64,000 nucleotides of DNA from NCBI GenBank assembly GCA_964538085.1, contig CAZIDF010000014.1, positions 29,212-93,211 on the forward strand, written 5' to 3'. This document shows positions 26,453 through 35,118 of this stretch, one piece after another. The first letter of the stretch is position 1, and the number at the start of each line of letters is the position of its first letter. The stretch is from G020348385 sp964538085 (GTDB lineage: Bacteria; Acidobacteriota; Aminicenantia; Aminicenantales; Aminicenantaceae). The translations under genes were made by a program, and so were the position numbers. The notes beneath the pieces are model-generated. The model saw only the letters and a program-made list of their open reading frames with translations, was not told the origin of the DNA and did not search any database.

Positions 26453-27200
26453 TATCCATTCCTTTTTTAAGAAAAAAAGCTTCGATAAAAGGGTCACTTA
26501 AGGAGAGGAGCTCTTTATATTCTCCCGAAAAATGCATTTTTCCCTCATGGAGGACAATCGCCCTGTCTGCAATTCTTTTAATGGACCGAAGTTCATGCGT
26601 GACCACAACCACGGTCATCCCCAGATTCTCCTTAAGGTTGGATAAAAGGTCATCCAATTCTGAGGAGGTGATCGGATCCAGCCCGGATGAGGGCTCATCG
26701 CAGAAGATAACTTCAGGATTCAGGACCATTGCCCGAGCCAATGCACCTCTCTTTTTCATCCCTCCCGAAAGCTCCGAGGGAAATTTCCCCGCGCTTTCCC
26801 GCAGCCCCACTTGAGAGAGTCTCTCGTAAACCATGTGTTCTTCGACGTCTTTTTGAATATTCTGATGCTTCATCCGTATGGGAAGGGCAACATTTTCATA
26901 CAATGTAAGGGCATTAAGCAGTGCCCCGTTCTGATACAGAACCCCTATCCGGGTATAGAGGGAGTGAAGGCTCTCCTCGGAAGAAAAGTCGATCTTTTCT
27001 CCTTTGAAAATTATTTCTCCTTTTTTAGGGGGGATCAATCCGATCAGACTCTTGAGGAGAGTGGATTTGCCGCAGCCGCTCTTCCCGAGTACAATCGTGA
27101 TCTGCCCAGCGGGGATTGAAAAATTCAACTTTTCCAGAACAAGATCCTTCCCATAGCCGATATCAAGATCGATCGTTTTTATGATTTCCATGTCATTCAA
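26445..27200 (-). CDS. mlaF: MlaF-like ABC ATPase of the MCE system
   Basis: 251 residues with a complete ABC ATPase set: Walker A GKSGCGKST, Q-loop around VLYQNGALL, signature LSGGMKKRGALARAM, Walker B VIFCDEPSSGLDP and the switch His in VVVTHEL. GALLNALTLYENV and the SGGMKKR signature are typical of MlaF/Mkl importers. A TTG at 27200 overlaps the MlaE stop (TTGA), and an ATG at 27191 is the alternative start. It energises lipid movement through the MlaE permease. Confidence 0.92.
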   Translation of the reverse strand: MNDMEIIKTIDLDIGYGKDLVLEKLNFSIPAGQITIVLGKSGCGKSTLLKSLIGLIPPKKGEIIFKGEKIDFSSEESLHSLYTRIGVLYQNGALLNALTLYENVALPIRMKHQNIQKDVEEHMVYERLSQVGLRESAGKFPSELSGGMKKRGALARAMVLNPEVIFCDEPSSGLDPITSSELDDLLSNLKENLGMTVVVVTHELRSIKRIADRAIVLHEGKMHFSGEYKELLSLSDPFIEAFFLKKGMDND

Positions 27201-27997
27201 TAAAGGATGACGGCGAATAAACAGTCCAGCAGAATGATCAAGGAAATTGACAGAACCACTGATTCTGTGGTGGCCTTCCCGACCTCCTCTGCACTTCTCT
27301 CTACAGAAAATCCCTTATAACCGCTGCTGATGAGGATGGCCCAGCCAAAAATCATGGTTTTCCCAAGCCCGATCAGGAAATCCTGGAGATGGACGATATT
27401 CGACATCTCTCTGAGAAAGCTTGCCGGCGGGGTCCCCAAGAATATCCTTGCCACAAGGACGCCTCCGAAAATTCCCACAAAATCGGCTATGGCCACGAGC
27501 AAAGGGATGGCCATTGTGATGGCGATGAGTCGAGGAACCATCAGGAATTTTTCTGGGACAATACCCATGGTTTTTAAAGCGTCGATTTCTTCGAGAACCA
27601 TCATCGTGGATATCTCAGCAGTAACGGATGCACCGATCTTTCCGGCGAGGATCACACCGGTCATAAGGGGAACAAGCTCTCTAATCATCGCTATTCCCAC
27701 GAACCAGGATAGATAAATATCTGCTCCGAACAGTTTGAGCTGCGCCGCGGATGTAAGGGATATGGTCACGCCCACAAGGAATGTGATCAAACAGACGATC
27801 GGAAAAGATTTGTAGGCCATGAAATAGAACTGTTTCCCGACCTCTCCGGGATAAATTCCCCGTCGCTTCTTCAGATACTGGAAGGTATAGAAAACCTCAT
27901 CGGCAAGGAGCTGTAAAAATATCTTCAGGTTCCCTAGATGTCTTAAGAACTTGTCGGCCAAAATCTCGAGCCTATTCGTTTGGGTCTCCATCAACAT
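27197..27997 (-). CDS. mlaE: MlaE-like permease of the MCE system
   Basis: 266 residues with about six hydrophobic segments and the MlaE-family core: VGVTISLTSAAQLKLFGA, IRELVPLMTGVILAGKIGAS, TAEISTMMVLEEIDALKTMG and the conserved PRLIA segment. It forms the inner-membrane channel of the Mla ABC transporter. Gene order permease, ATPase, MCE protein, lipoprotein, with overlaps throughout, is that of classical mla/mkl operons. The LapA-like gene lies 18 nt upstream. Confidence 0.93.
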   Translation of the reverse strand: MLMETQTNRLEILADKFLRHLGNLKIFLQLLADEVFYTFQYLKKRRGIYPGEVGKQFYFMAYKSFPIVCLITFLVGVTISLTSAAQLKLFGADIYLSWFVGIAMIRELVPLMTGVILAGKIGASVTAEISTMMVLEEIDALKTMGIVPEKFLMVPRLIAITMAIPLLVAIADFVGIFGGVLVARIFLGTPPASFLREMSNIVHLQDFLIGLGKTMIFGWAILISSGYKGFSVERSAEEVGKATTESVVLSISLIILLDCLFAVILY

Positions 27998-28015
27998 GTT
28001 TCTCTTTTATGATAT

Positions 28016-28207
28016 TTATTTCTTCGTTAACTTGGCAACGAAAAAACCTAAAGCGAATCCAACGGCTAAAAGACCCACCATGAAGATGATCCGAGACATG
28101 ATAATCTTCCAGAAATAGATCTGGAGTTCGACCATGGCCGAATTTTGGATTACGAGTACCCCGGCAAGGACGACTAGTATTAAAATTAAGATTGTCTTTG
28201 CTTTCAT
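28016..28207 (-). CDS. LapA-domain (DUF1049) small membrane protein
   Basis: 63 residues with two transmembrane helices. QNSAMVELQIYFW between them is the typical loop of LapA-domain proteins (lipopolysaccharide assembly protein A domain), and the second helix ends GFFVAKLTKK. It is first in the Mla operon, 18 nt before mlaE, which fits a general envelope-assembly role. The molecular function of the domain is not settled. Confidence 0.75.
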   Translation of the reverse strand: MKAKTILILILVVLAGVLVIQNSAMVELQIYFWKIIMSRIIFMVGLLAVGFALGFFVAKLTKK

Positions 28208-28281
28208 AATTTCAACAACTCCTTAATCTAAAATTTTCTACCCTCCTGATGGAGAAAATGCGCTGTTGGAACATATTCTAT

Positions 28282-29202
28282 CTACAGGTGCATGGCTCGC
28301 ACGTTTTCTTCGATCTGCTCGAAGTTTCCCATTGCTACAGCCATGGTATGGACCTTGTTCTGGGCGAGGACCCAACGCAAAGCCTGTTCAAATGAAGATT
28401 CGCTTTTTCCTTCGGGAGCATAAGGACCGCCCGAGCATGTTTTCATCGCGACCATGCCGACACCACGTTTTTTAGCCAAATCCATCTCGATCTCCAAGGC
28501 TGGCTGGTCCCATTCGCTGTAGCCGCCTGAGTTCATATGGATGTAGGATCCCTTATGGTTGTAGGGGACCATGATCACTTCATAAAATCTCTTCTGGTTG
28601 GATGCCCGCAGCAGTTCCACTTGATTGGTGTGGGATGAGAATCCAAAAGCGCGTATTTTTCCTTCTTTTTTAGCCGCCTCGAAAAAGGCCATGACAGCAT
28701 CATGATATATAACGTCCGGATCGATAGCCCCATGGATGAGCATGATGTCGATATAATCCGTCTGCAAAGCTTTGAGGCTTGCATCCATCGAAGCGGTCAT
28801 ATCATCGATCGTCCTTTTTACCTCTTCGCTAGCAAACGACCCATCCTCTTGACTTTTGAGGCTCACCCGAAGCTTGGATTGAATCACCAGATCTTTTCTG
28901 CGTGGCGCCACCACCTCCCCCACCATGACCTCATTCTTGCCTCGGGCATAGGAGCGTCCTGTGTCTAAAAAAAATAATCCGGCATCCAATGCGGCATAGA
29001 CAAGGGATGGTTCCATCGTCCGGGATACCCCGAATCCGATCGGAGGGACTTTTATGCCAGTCTTGCCCAGTTTCCCGATATCAGAATTATCCTGTCCCGA
29101 TTTATTTTGACATCCCACACCCAAAACACCGATCCCCAACAAGGCAACCGAGGATGTTTTGAGAAATTCTTTACGCGTCATTTTATGTTCGCTTTTTTTC
29201 AT
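28282..29202 (-). CDS. Aldo/keto reductase lipoprotein
   Basis: 306 residues. An N-terminal export signal ends in GVGC, so it is probably a lipoprotein; RKEFLK precedes the hydrophobic part but lacks twin Arg. The AKR barrel shows LDTGRSYARG (Asp, Tyr), VIQSKLR (Lys) and IMLIHGA (His), the catalytic tetrad. It resembles the AKR domain of the gene at 12930-14144 but lacks the Fe-S tail. NADPH binding cannot be read directly. It has its own promoter, divergent from the BlaI-type repressor gene. Confidence 0.85.
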   Translation of the reverse strand: MKKSEHKMTRKEFLKTSSVALLGIGVLGVGCQNKSGQDNSDIGKLGKTGIKVPPIGFGVSRTMEPSLVYAALDAGLFFLDTGRSYARGKNEVMVGEVVAPRRKDLVIQSKLRVSLKSQEDGSFASEEVKRTIDDMTASMDASLKALQTDYIDIMLIHGAIDPDVIYHDAVMAFFEAAKKEGKIRAFGFSSHTNQVELLRASNQKRFYEVIMVPYNHKGSYIHMNSGGYSEWDQPALEIEMDLAKKRGVGMVAMKTCSGGPYAPEGKSESSFEQALRWVLAQNKVHTMAVAMGNFEQIEENVRAMHL

Positions 29203-29233
29203 GGGTCAGACTCCGTTTGGATTCGCCTCTTGG

Positions 29234-29262
29234 CTTATACCATGAGGTCATGACTATGTCAA
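29234..29262 (-). promoter_or_regulatory. Sigma-70-type promoter of the aldo/keto reductase lipoprotein gene
   Basis: On the minus strand, TTGACA (29262-29257) and TATAAG (29239-29234) are separated by exactly 17 bp. Transcription would start near 29227, about 25 nt before the ATG at 29202. Confidence 0.7.
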
Positions 29263-29397
29263 AATTTCTTACGCATAATTCTTAACATTTACAGCTATCG
29301 CAATAATTAAACTGGATCATCGGAGCTTACTTGGGATGAACCGGCCAAATTCTGGCGCAAAACTTGCATGAACTTTAGTAAAAATTGCAGCAGAGAC

Positions 29398-29426
29398 TTG
29401 ACAAAACGACAAATGTCGTTTATATT
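29398..29426 (+). promoter_or_regulatory. Promoter of the BlaI/M56-TonB operon
   Basis: TTGACA at 29398-29403 and TATATT at 29421-29426, 17-bp spacer. The spacer is occupied by the first operator palindrome, so repressor binding would block RNA polymerase. Expected start near 29433, inside the second operator. Confidence 0.8.
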
Positions 29427-29445
29427 AGTAACGACAGATGTCGTT
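29405..29445. promoter_or_regulatory. Twin BlaI-type operators
   Basis: Two 16-bp palindromes, AACGACA-AA-TGTCGTT (29405-29420) and AACGACA-GA-TGTCGTT (29430-29445), identical except for the central base pair. Their centres are 25 bp apart. They overlap the promoter spacer and start site. The architecture matches bla/mec operators (TACA/TGTA core), with a different half-site, ACGACA. Confidence 0.8.
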
Positions 29446-29461
29446 TTATGAAGGAAATCAG

Positions 29462-29845
29462 ATGACAATAAACAGAAGGGATCGCAAACTCTCCCCTGCT
29501 AACCTCGAGATCATGAAAGTCGTGTGGGACAAAGGTAACGTGACCATCAATGATGTAGTGGATGGCATCAATGCTAAAAGAAAAAGCAAAGTGGGGCGAA
29601 CCACCGTTCAGGTTCAGATGAACCGGCTGGAAGATTACGGATGGCTGAGACACACGGAAAAAGGAAGAACTTATGTTTATTCCGCCGTGGTGGAAAAACA
29701 AAAAACTCGAAGGGAGATCCTCGAGGACGTCAAAAACAGGGTTTTTGGCGGCTCGCGAGCAGAGTTGGTTAAATGCCTCATCGAGGATGCTGATGTCACT
29801 CCCGAGGAGATAAAAGAGCTTCACGCATTGCTCAAAGAAATGTAA
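29462..29845 (+). CDS. BlaI/MecI/CopY-family transcriptional repressor
   Basis: ATG at 29462 with AAGGAA upstream is preferred to an in-frame start 24 nt earlier that would lie inside the second operator. The 127-residue winged-helix protein shows LSPANLEIMKVVWDKGNVT, a recognition region KVGRTTVQVQMNRLEDYGWL and a wing ending YVYSAVVEKQ. The C-terminal helices (SRAELVKCLIEDA... ITPEEI-like) serve dimerisation. It should bind the adjacent twin palindromes as a dimer, repressing itself and the downstream M56-TonB gene until cleaved. Confidence 0.92.
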   Translation: MTINRRDRKLSPANLEIMKVVWDKGNVTINDVVDGINAKRKSKVGRTTVQVQMNRLEDYGWLRHTEKGRTYVYSAVVEKQKTRREILEDVKNRVFGGSRAELVKCLIEDADVTPEEIKELHALLKEM

Positions 29846-29856
29846 AGGAATACAGC

Positions 29857-31914
29857 ATGAATTTTCTCGAAAACATCGTTTTCGCCGAATGGGTGCTGAA
29901 TGTGGCTCTCCAAGCTTTTCTGATTCTAGGCGCTGGTGCGTTACTTGTTTATTTATCGAGAAACAAAGCAGCTCCTCTGCGAAGCGGGATCAGCTTGATC
30001 ACCATGCTGGCTGTTATCCTTCTCCCCTTTCTCTCTGTCTCGTTAAACCAGTTGGATTTTCTGCCCCTGCGAACCGTTTTGCCCATTACGTTGGATAAGG
30101 CTCCAACTCCCTCGGTAAGTGTCACTTACGGATTGGCGGAAATGCCACTCGACAATACCGGCAACAAGAACACCGACTATTTCAGGCAGTTCTGGACAGG
30201 CCCGGTTATCATCAAAATTATCAACCTTTTTGGGGTCATTTGGGGGATCGGTCTCATGTGCATGCTCCTCAGAGTCGTCCTGGGTGCTATCTCTATTCGC
30301 AGCTTGAAAAAAGGAATGGGACAAGTCGGCGATCCCCAGATCACAGCGATATTGAAATCTGTCGGAAAAATGTTTCCTAAACAATACAAAACGCAGGTTT
30401 TCACATCATCCAATGCACCCTACCCGATGGCGATCGGCATTATCAGACCGATTATTCTGATCCCAGAAAAACTGCTGCATAAATTGCACAAGAAACAGAT
30501 CAGAGGAATTCTGCTCCATGAGCTATCCCACATCCATCACCGAGATTTGATCGTCGGGCTTCTTCAAAGACTTTTCACGGCATTGAACTGGTGGAATCCT
30601 CTTGCCTATGCCCTGAGCACATCTCATTCAAGAGCTAGGGAAGAGATATCCGATAATTATGTCCTTCTCCAAAACGACTCGAAAGAGTACGCGGAGTGTT
30701 TGATCAACCTGGCGGAAAAGGCATCGCTCTGGAAAAAGCTGGCAGTTTCCGTCGGACTGGCGTCTCCCCACATCCCTCTTAAAGATCGGGTCAAACACAT
30801 CTTATCCAAGGAGAGAATCATGGACACCAAACTTAAAAAATCGACCCTCATGGTGATGGTCGTGGCGGCATTTTTGTTTGTTTTAGGGATCGCCGGCTCC
30901 AGGCTGAATTTTGCGACGGATAATCCTGGCGCCACGGTGGAAAAGTTCGATGTTGCATTACCGGATTTGCTAGAACAGGACAAAAAGGAACAAGATCAAG
31001 AGAAGGACAAATCCGTAAAAAAGGACATCAAGCCTCCGAAGTTGATTAAAAAAGTCGAACCTGTTTATCCAGGTGAAGCGCGAAAGGCGGGGATCGAGGG
31101 CACCGTCACTGTCGAGGCCACAACAGATGAGCGCGGCAGGGTGCAAAAGGTGAAGGTCCTGAACTCTGTTCCTGAACTGGATCAGGCCGCCATCGATGCC
31201 GTCAAGCAGTGGGTTTACGAACCCATGGTCATCGATGGAAAACCCAGAGGAGTTGTGTTTACCATCACATGCCGGTTTTCTCTGGACAATGAAAGGATGG
31301 GAAAGGCATTTGAAGGAGGAGTGACAGGAATGGACCAAAAGCCCGCCGTGCGTGCTGTCGGTGAAATCAAACCTCCGAAGTTAATCAAGAAAGTCGAGCC
31401 CAGCTATCCGGCTATAGCCAAACAGGCACACGTCGAAGGCGTGGTCATCCTGGAAGCGACAACGGATATTTACGGCCGGGTCGTCAACACCAAAATCCTG
31501 AGATCCATCCCCTTGCTCAATCAGGCCGCTATCGACGCCGTCGAGCAGTGGGTTTACGAGCCGATGATTATCGATGGCGAACCAAGAGGTGTTATATTCA
31601 CCGTGACATGCACTTTCAAACTTGACGAACCGGTGCGCGCCGTCGACGATATCGAACCGCCAAAACTGATCAAAAAGGCCGAGCCATTTTATCCTGAATC
31701 AGCGAGAAAGGCCGAAATCGAAGGGACGGTCATCCTGGAAGCCACAACAGATATATACGGCAAGGTCAAAAAAGTAAAAATACTTAGATCCATTCCCGAA
31801 CTCGACCAGGCTGCCATCGATGCTGTCAAGCAGTGGGTTTACGAACCAAAAATTATCGACGGGAAACCCAGAGGCGTGATCTTCACAGTAACAGTCGTTT
31901 TTGAATTGGATTAG
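29857..31914 (+). CDS. BlaR1-like M56 metallopeptidase with three TonB C-terminal domains
   Basis: 685 residues, 11 nt after the repressor gene. The N-terminal half is an M56 membrane protease: three to four transmembrane segments and HELSH at residues 221-225, followed by ALNWWNPLAYAL and REEISDNYVL (downstream acidic ligand region). After another transmembrane helix (about 330-348) the periplasmic part holds three tandem TonB C-terminal domains (about 390-475, 503-587, 597-685), each starting PPKLIKK and containing AIDAVxQWVYEP. In place of a penicillin-binding sensor, the TonB modules may contact outer-membrane receptors. Substrate expected: the BlaI-type repressor. Role of the TonB repeats is inferred. 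Confidence 0.85.
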   Translation: MNFLENIVFAEWVLNVALQAFLILGAGALLVYLSRNKAAPLRSGISLITMLAVILLPFLSVSLNQLDFLPLRTVLPITLDKAPTPSVSVTYGLAEMPLDNTGNKNTDYFRQFWTGPVIIKIINLFGVIWGIGLMCMLLRVVLGAISIRSLKKGMGQVGDPQITAILKSVGKMFPKQYKTQVFTSSNAPYPMAIGIIRPIILIPEKLLHKLHKKQIRGILLHELSHIHHRDLIVGLLQRLFTALNWWNPLAYALSTSHSRAREEISDNYVLLQNDSKEYAECLINLAEKASLWKKLAVSVGLASPHIPLKDRVKHILSKERIMDTKLKKSTLMVMVVAAFLFVLGIAGSRLNFATDNPGATVEKFDVALPDLLEQDKKEQDQEKDKSVKKDIKPPKLIKKVEPVYPGEARKAGIEGTVTVEATTDERGRVQKVKVLNSVPELDQAAIDAVKQWVYEPMVIDGKPRGVVFTITCRFSLDNERMGKAFEGGVTGMDQKPAVRAVGEIKPPKLIKKVEPSYPAIAKQAHVEGVVILEATTDIYGRVVNTKILRSIPLLNQAAIDAVEQWVYEPMIIDGEPRGVIFTVTCTFKLDEPVRAVDDIEPPKLIKKAEPFYPESARKAEIEGTVILEATTDIYGKVKKVKILRSIPELDQAAIDAVKQWVYEPKIIDGKPRGVIFTVTVVFELD

Positions 31915-31965
31915 GCCCGAACACCTGAAGAGGGATCAGGGATATCGCCGCCACTCCGCGGCTTT

Positions 31966-32039
31966 AATTGGGGACAGGATATCCTTTCACCAATTAATGG
32001 CATGATCAAAATAGGTGAAAGGATATCCTGTCCCCAATT
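31966..32039. repeat. Dispersed palindromic repeat, copy C (perfect 26-bp arms)
   Basis: Left arm 31966-31991 and right arm 32014-32039 are perfect inverted copies (AATTGGGGACAGGATATCCT then TTCACC) around a 22-nt loop. A partial duplicate CCTGTCCCCAATTTATT follows at about 32044-32060. It lies between the M56-TonB gene and gcvPA and could terminate transcription from either side. Confidence 0.9.
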
Positions 32040-32132
32040 TATTCCTGTCCCCAATTTATTCCACAATTTATTCAATTAGGTATTGTCTCTCCAAATTTTT
32101 TCTTATATCCTTCATTCTGTGAGGAGAATCCC

Positions 32133-33539
32133 ATGAAAAAAGATGGAAAAAGAGTCTATCCCTACATCCCGAATTCTGTCCCCAAAATCAAGGAACAGAT
32201 GCTGAAGGAGATCGGTGCTAAAAGTATCGAGGAGCTCTACGCAGACATACCGGAAAACCTGCGCTATAAAAGCAAGATGAACCTGCCTCCCCCCCTCACT
32301 TCAGAAAACGCTCTGAAACGCCACATAGACGAGATTTTTGCCAAGAACAAAACATGTGAGGAAAACATCAGCTTTCTGGGAGGGGGATGCTACAGGCACC
32401 AGGTGCCGGCCATTTGTGATGAAATAAACCAACGATCGGAATTCCTCACCGCCTATGCCGGAGAGCCCTATGAGGACCACGGAAGATTCCAGAGCCTGTT
32501 CGAATACGAAAGCCTGATGGGAGAACTCCTGGACATGGATGTGGTCAATGTCCCCACTTATGACTGGAGCCAGGCGGCCAGCACAGCCATCCGGATGGCG
32601 GAGAGAATCACAGGGCGAAAGGAGATTTTGGTCTCTGCCATCATATCTCCGGAGAGGTTGATGGTCATCAAAAATTACTGCCACCCTGTCCTCAAGATCA
32701 GGATGGTGAAACATTGTCCGGAAACAGGAAGGCTGGATCTGGACGATCTTAAGTCCAAATTTTCCAAAGATACTGCCGGCATATACTTCGAGAATCCCTC
32801 CTATCTCGGATTCATCGAAGCACAGGGACAGACCATCGCAGACATCGCTCATAAAAAGGGAGCCTTGAGTATTGTCGGTGTCGACCCCACATCCCTCGGA
32901 ATCCTCACACCTCCCAGCCAATACGGCGCCGACATCGTCTGCGGCGACATCCAGGGATTGGGCATCCACATGTTTTATGGTGGCGGAATGGGAGGATTCA
33001 TCGCCACCCATGACGAGGAAAAATTCGTGATGGAATACCCGTCTCGCCTGTTCGGCATCACGACAACGACCGTGGAGGGCGAGTACGGTTTCGGCGATGT
33101 TGCCTATGAACGAACCTCGTTCGCCGAACGAGAGGAAGGAAAAGAATTCGTGGGAACACATTCTGCCCTTTGGGGGATCACCGCTGGTGTTTACCTGGCC
33201 TTGATGGGCCCAGAAGGAATGAAGGAATTGGGCACAGCGATCCTGCAGAAATCCCAGTATGCGATGAAACAGCTCTCCACGATCAACAGAGTGAAGGTCC
33301 CAAGATTCGATTCCTCCCACTTCAAAGAATTCGTGGTGGATTTTAACGAAACAGGATTCAAGATCAAAGACATCAATAAAGCCCTCCTGGACAAAGGGAT
33401 ATTCGGAGGCCGGGACTTATCCGAAGAATTTCCCGAATTCGGTTACTGTGCCCTGTACTGCGTGACAGAGGTCATCACCAAAAAGGATATCGACACTTTG
33501 GTGGAATCTCTTGAAGAAATCCTTAGGAATCCTCTGTGA
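32133..33539 (+). CDS. gcvPA: Glycine dehydrogenase (decarboxylating) subunit 1
   Basis: 468 residues of the GcvPA type: RYKSKMNLPPPLTSE, FLGGGCYRHQVPAIC, FLTAYAGEPYEDHGRFQ and QSLFEYESLMGELLDMDV are hallmark segments. With GcvPB it forms the split PLP-dependent P-protein that decarboxylates glycine and loads the aminomethyl group on lipoyl-GcvH. The ATG has GAGGAG at 6 nt. It is followed immediately by gcvPB. gcvT, gcvH and lpd are not in this window, and no glycine riboswitch-like structure was seen upstream. Confidence 0.96.
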   Translation: MKKDGKRVYPYIPNSVPKIKEQMLKEIGAKSIEELYADIPENLRYKSKMNLPPPLTSENALKRHIDEIFAKNKTCEENISFLGGGCYRHQVPAICDEINQRSEFLTAYAGEPYEDHGRFQSLFEYESLMGELLDMDVVNVPTYDWSQAASTAIRMAERITGRKEILVSAIISPERLMVIKNYCHPVLKIRMVKHCPETGRLDLDDLKSKFSKDTAGIYFENPSYLGFIEAQGQTIADIAHKKGALSIVGVDPTSLGILTPPSQYGADIVCGDIQGLGIHMFYGGGMGGFIATHDEEKFVMEYPSRLFGITTTTVEGEYGFGDVAYERTSFAEREEGKEFVGTHSALWGITAGVYLALMGPEGMKELGTAILQKSQYAMKQLSTINRVKVPRFDSSHFKEFVVDFNETGFKIKDINKALLDKGIFGGRDLSEEFPEFGYCALYCVTEVITKKDIDTLVESLEEILRNPL

Positions 33540-33552
33540 GGGGGAGAAAAAT

Positions 33553-35118
33553 ATGAAAAAAAGCAGCCCATACAAATTGAGAGAAAAGTTTCATCAGGCC
33601 AAATGGGATGAACCGGTCATTTTCGAATTGCACACCCCAGGAGAAAGAGGAGTCCTGGTCCCTGAAGTGGAACAGGAGATCCAGGAAACGGTGGGAGATG
33701 GGATCTCCCAGATCCCAGAGCAAATGAGACGCAAGAACAAGCCTGCACTCCCAGAAGTTTCCCAGATGCGGGTTCTGAAACATTTTTTGCGAATCTCCCA
33801 GCACACCCTGGGTGCGGATTTTAACATCGATATAGGCCAGGGAACGTGCACGATGAAATACAGCCCGAAGATCAATGAATCCTTTGTCCGCTCGCCAAAG
33901 GCCGCAGAAATTCATCCCTGCCAGGATGAAGACACAGTCCAAGGTGCTCTCGAAGTCATCTACAAGCTGGACACATTTCTCCAGGAGATCTCGGGCATGG
34001 ACAAATTCACCTTCCAGCCTGGGGGTGGAGCGGCAGCCATCCTGGTCATGGTATCCATCATCCAAAAATATCATGAACTGCGGGGAGATGGCCAAGAGAG
34101 AGACGAGATCATCACCACCATCTTTTCCCATCCTTCCGATGCGGCCGCAGCGGCAGTCAAAGGATACAAAGTGATAACGCTTTATCCAGACGAATCAGGG
34201 CTGCCGGATATAGAGGCCCTAAAAAAAGCCGTCTCGAAGAAAACCGCGGGATTGTTGATTACCAATCCAGAAGACACGGGGATCTTCAACTACAAAATCC
34301 AGGAGTTCACCAGGATCGTCCACGAAGCGGGCGGGCTGTGCGGATATGACCAGGCCAATGCCAACGGATTGTTGGGGATCACACGGGCCAAAGAAGCGGA
34401 CTTCGATATGTGTTTCTTCAACCTGCACAAATCTTTCTCATCCCCTCACGGATGCGGTGGGCCTGCAACAGGGGCACTCGGCGTCCGTGAAAACTTTATC
34501 GACTATATGCCCATCCCCCTGGTGGATTTTGACGGAAAAAAATATTCCTTGAACCACAACTTGCCCCACAGCATCGGCAAAGTGCGGAGTTTCTATGGGG
34601 TTTTCCCAGCAGTCCTGAGAGCGTATTCCTGGATCATGAGCCTGGGAGCCGAAGGGCTTAGAGAGGTGGCCGAAGTGGCGGTCCTCAACAACAACTATGT
34701 GATGAAAAAGATCCAACAGATAAAAGGGGCTGCCATATCTTATCCGAAGTCGCCCTGCAGGATCGAACAGGTACGGTACACCTGGGAAAAACTGACCGAG
34801 GATACAGGCGTGAGCACAGAGGATGTCACCAACCGGATGGTGGATTTCGGGTTCCACCTCTGGTCCAGCCATCATCCCTGGGTCGTGCCACAACCCTTCA
34901 CGATCGAACCGACCGAATCCTATTCCAAAGCGGAGTTGGATGAGTATCTGGCAGGTCTGGAGAAGACGGTAGATGAGGCCTATGAAGATCCCGGCAAGGC
35001 AAAAAATGCTCCCTACCAAAGCGTGTCGCACAAGATTGATCACCATCCGCTTGACGATCCGGAAAAATGGGCGGTCACTTGGCGGGCTTATCTGAAAAAG
35101 CAGAAAAAGGGAGGGTGA
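33553..35118 (+). CDS. gcvPB: Glycine dehydrogenase (decarboxylating) subunit 2
   Basis: ATG at 33553 (MKKSSPYKLREKFHQAKW) has GGGGGAG at 6 nt, 13 nt after gcvPA. The 521-residue protein carries the PLP lysine in FNLHKSFSSPHGCGGPATG, and FTFQPGGGAAAILVM and SCLPDIEAL-like segments typical of GcvPB. It is the catalytic half of the split P-protein of the glycine cleavage system. Its TGA stop overlaps the probable GTG start of the next gene, so the two are translationally coupled. Confidence 0.96.
   Translation: MKKSSPYKLREKFHQAKWDEPVIFELHTPGERGVLVPEVEQEIQETVGDGISQIPEQMRRKNKPALPEVSQMRVLKHFLRISQHTLGADFNIDIGQGTCTMKYSPKINESFVRSPKAAEIHPCQDEDTVQGALEVIYKLDTFLQEISGMDKFTFQPGGGAAAILVMVSIIQKYHELRGDGQERDEIITTIFSHPSDAAAAAVKGYKVITLYPDESGLPDIEALKKAVSKKTAGLLITNPEDTGIFNYKIQEFTRIVHEAGGLCGYDQANANGLLGITRAKEADFDMCFFNLHKSFSSPHGCGGPATGALGVRENFIDYMPIPLVDFDGKKYSLNHNLPHSIGKVRSFYGVFPAVLRAYSWIMSLGAEGLREVAEVAVLNNNYVMKKIQQIKGAAISYPKSPCRIEQVRYTWEKLTEDTGVSTEDVTNRMVDFGFHLWSSHHPWVVPQPFTIEPTESYSKAELDEYLAGLEKTVDEAYEDPGKAKNAPYQSVSHKIDHHPLDDPEKWAVTWRAYLKKQKKGG

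Noticed and set aside
32041..32132. Glycine riboswitch upstream of gcvPA
   Set aside because: The leader is short and AT-rich, made mostly of repeat copy C debris; no tandem aptamer-like structure is seen.
32301..33320. Long antisense frame over gcvPA (about 339 codons)
   Set aside because: Opposite a highly conserved gene; no recognisable motif, no ribosome-binding site.
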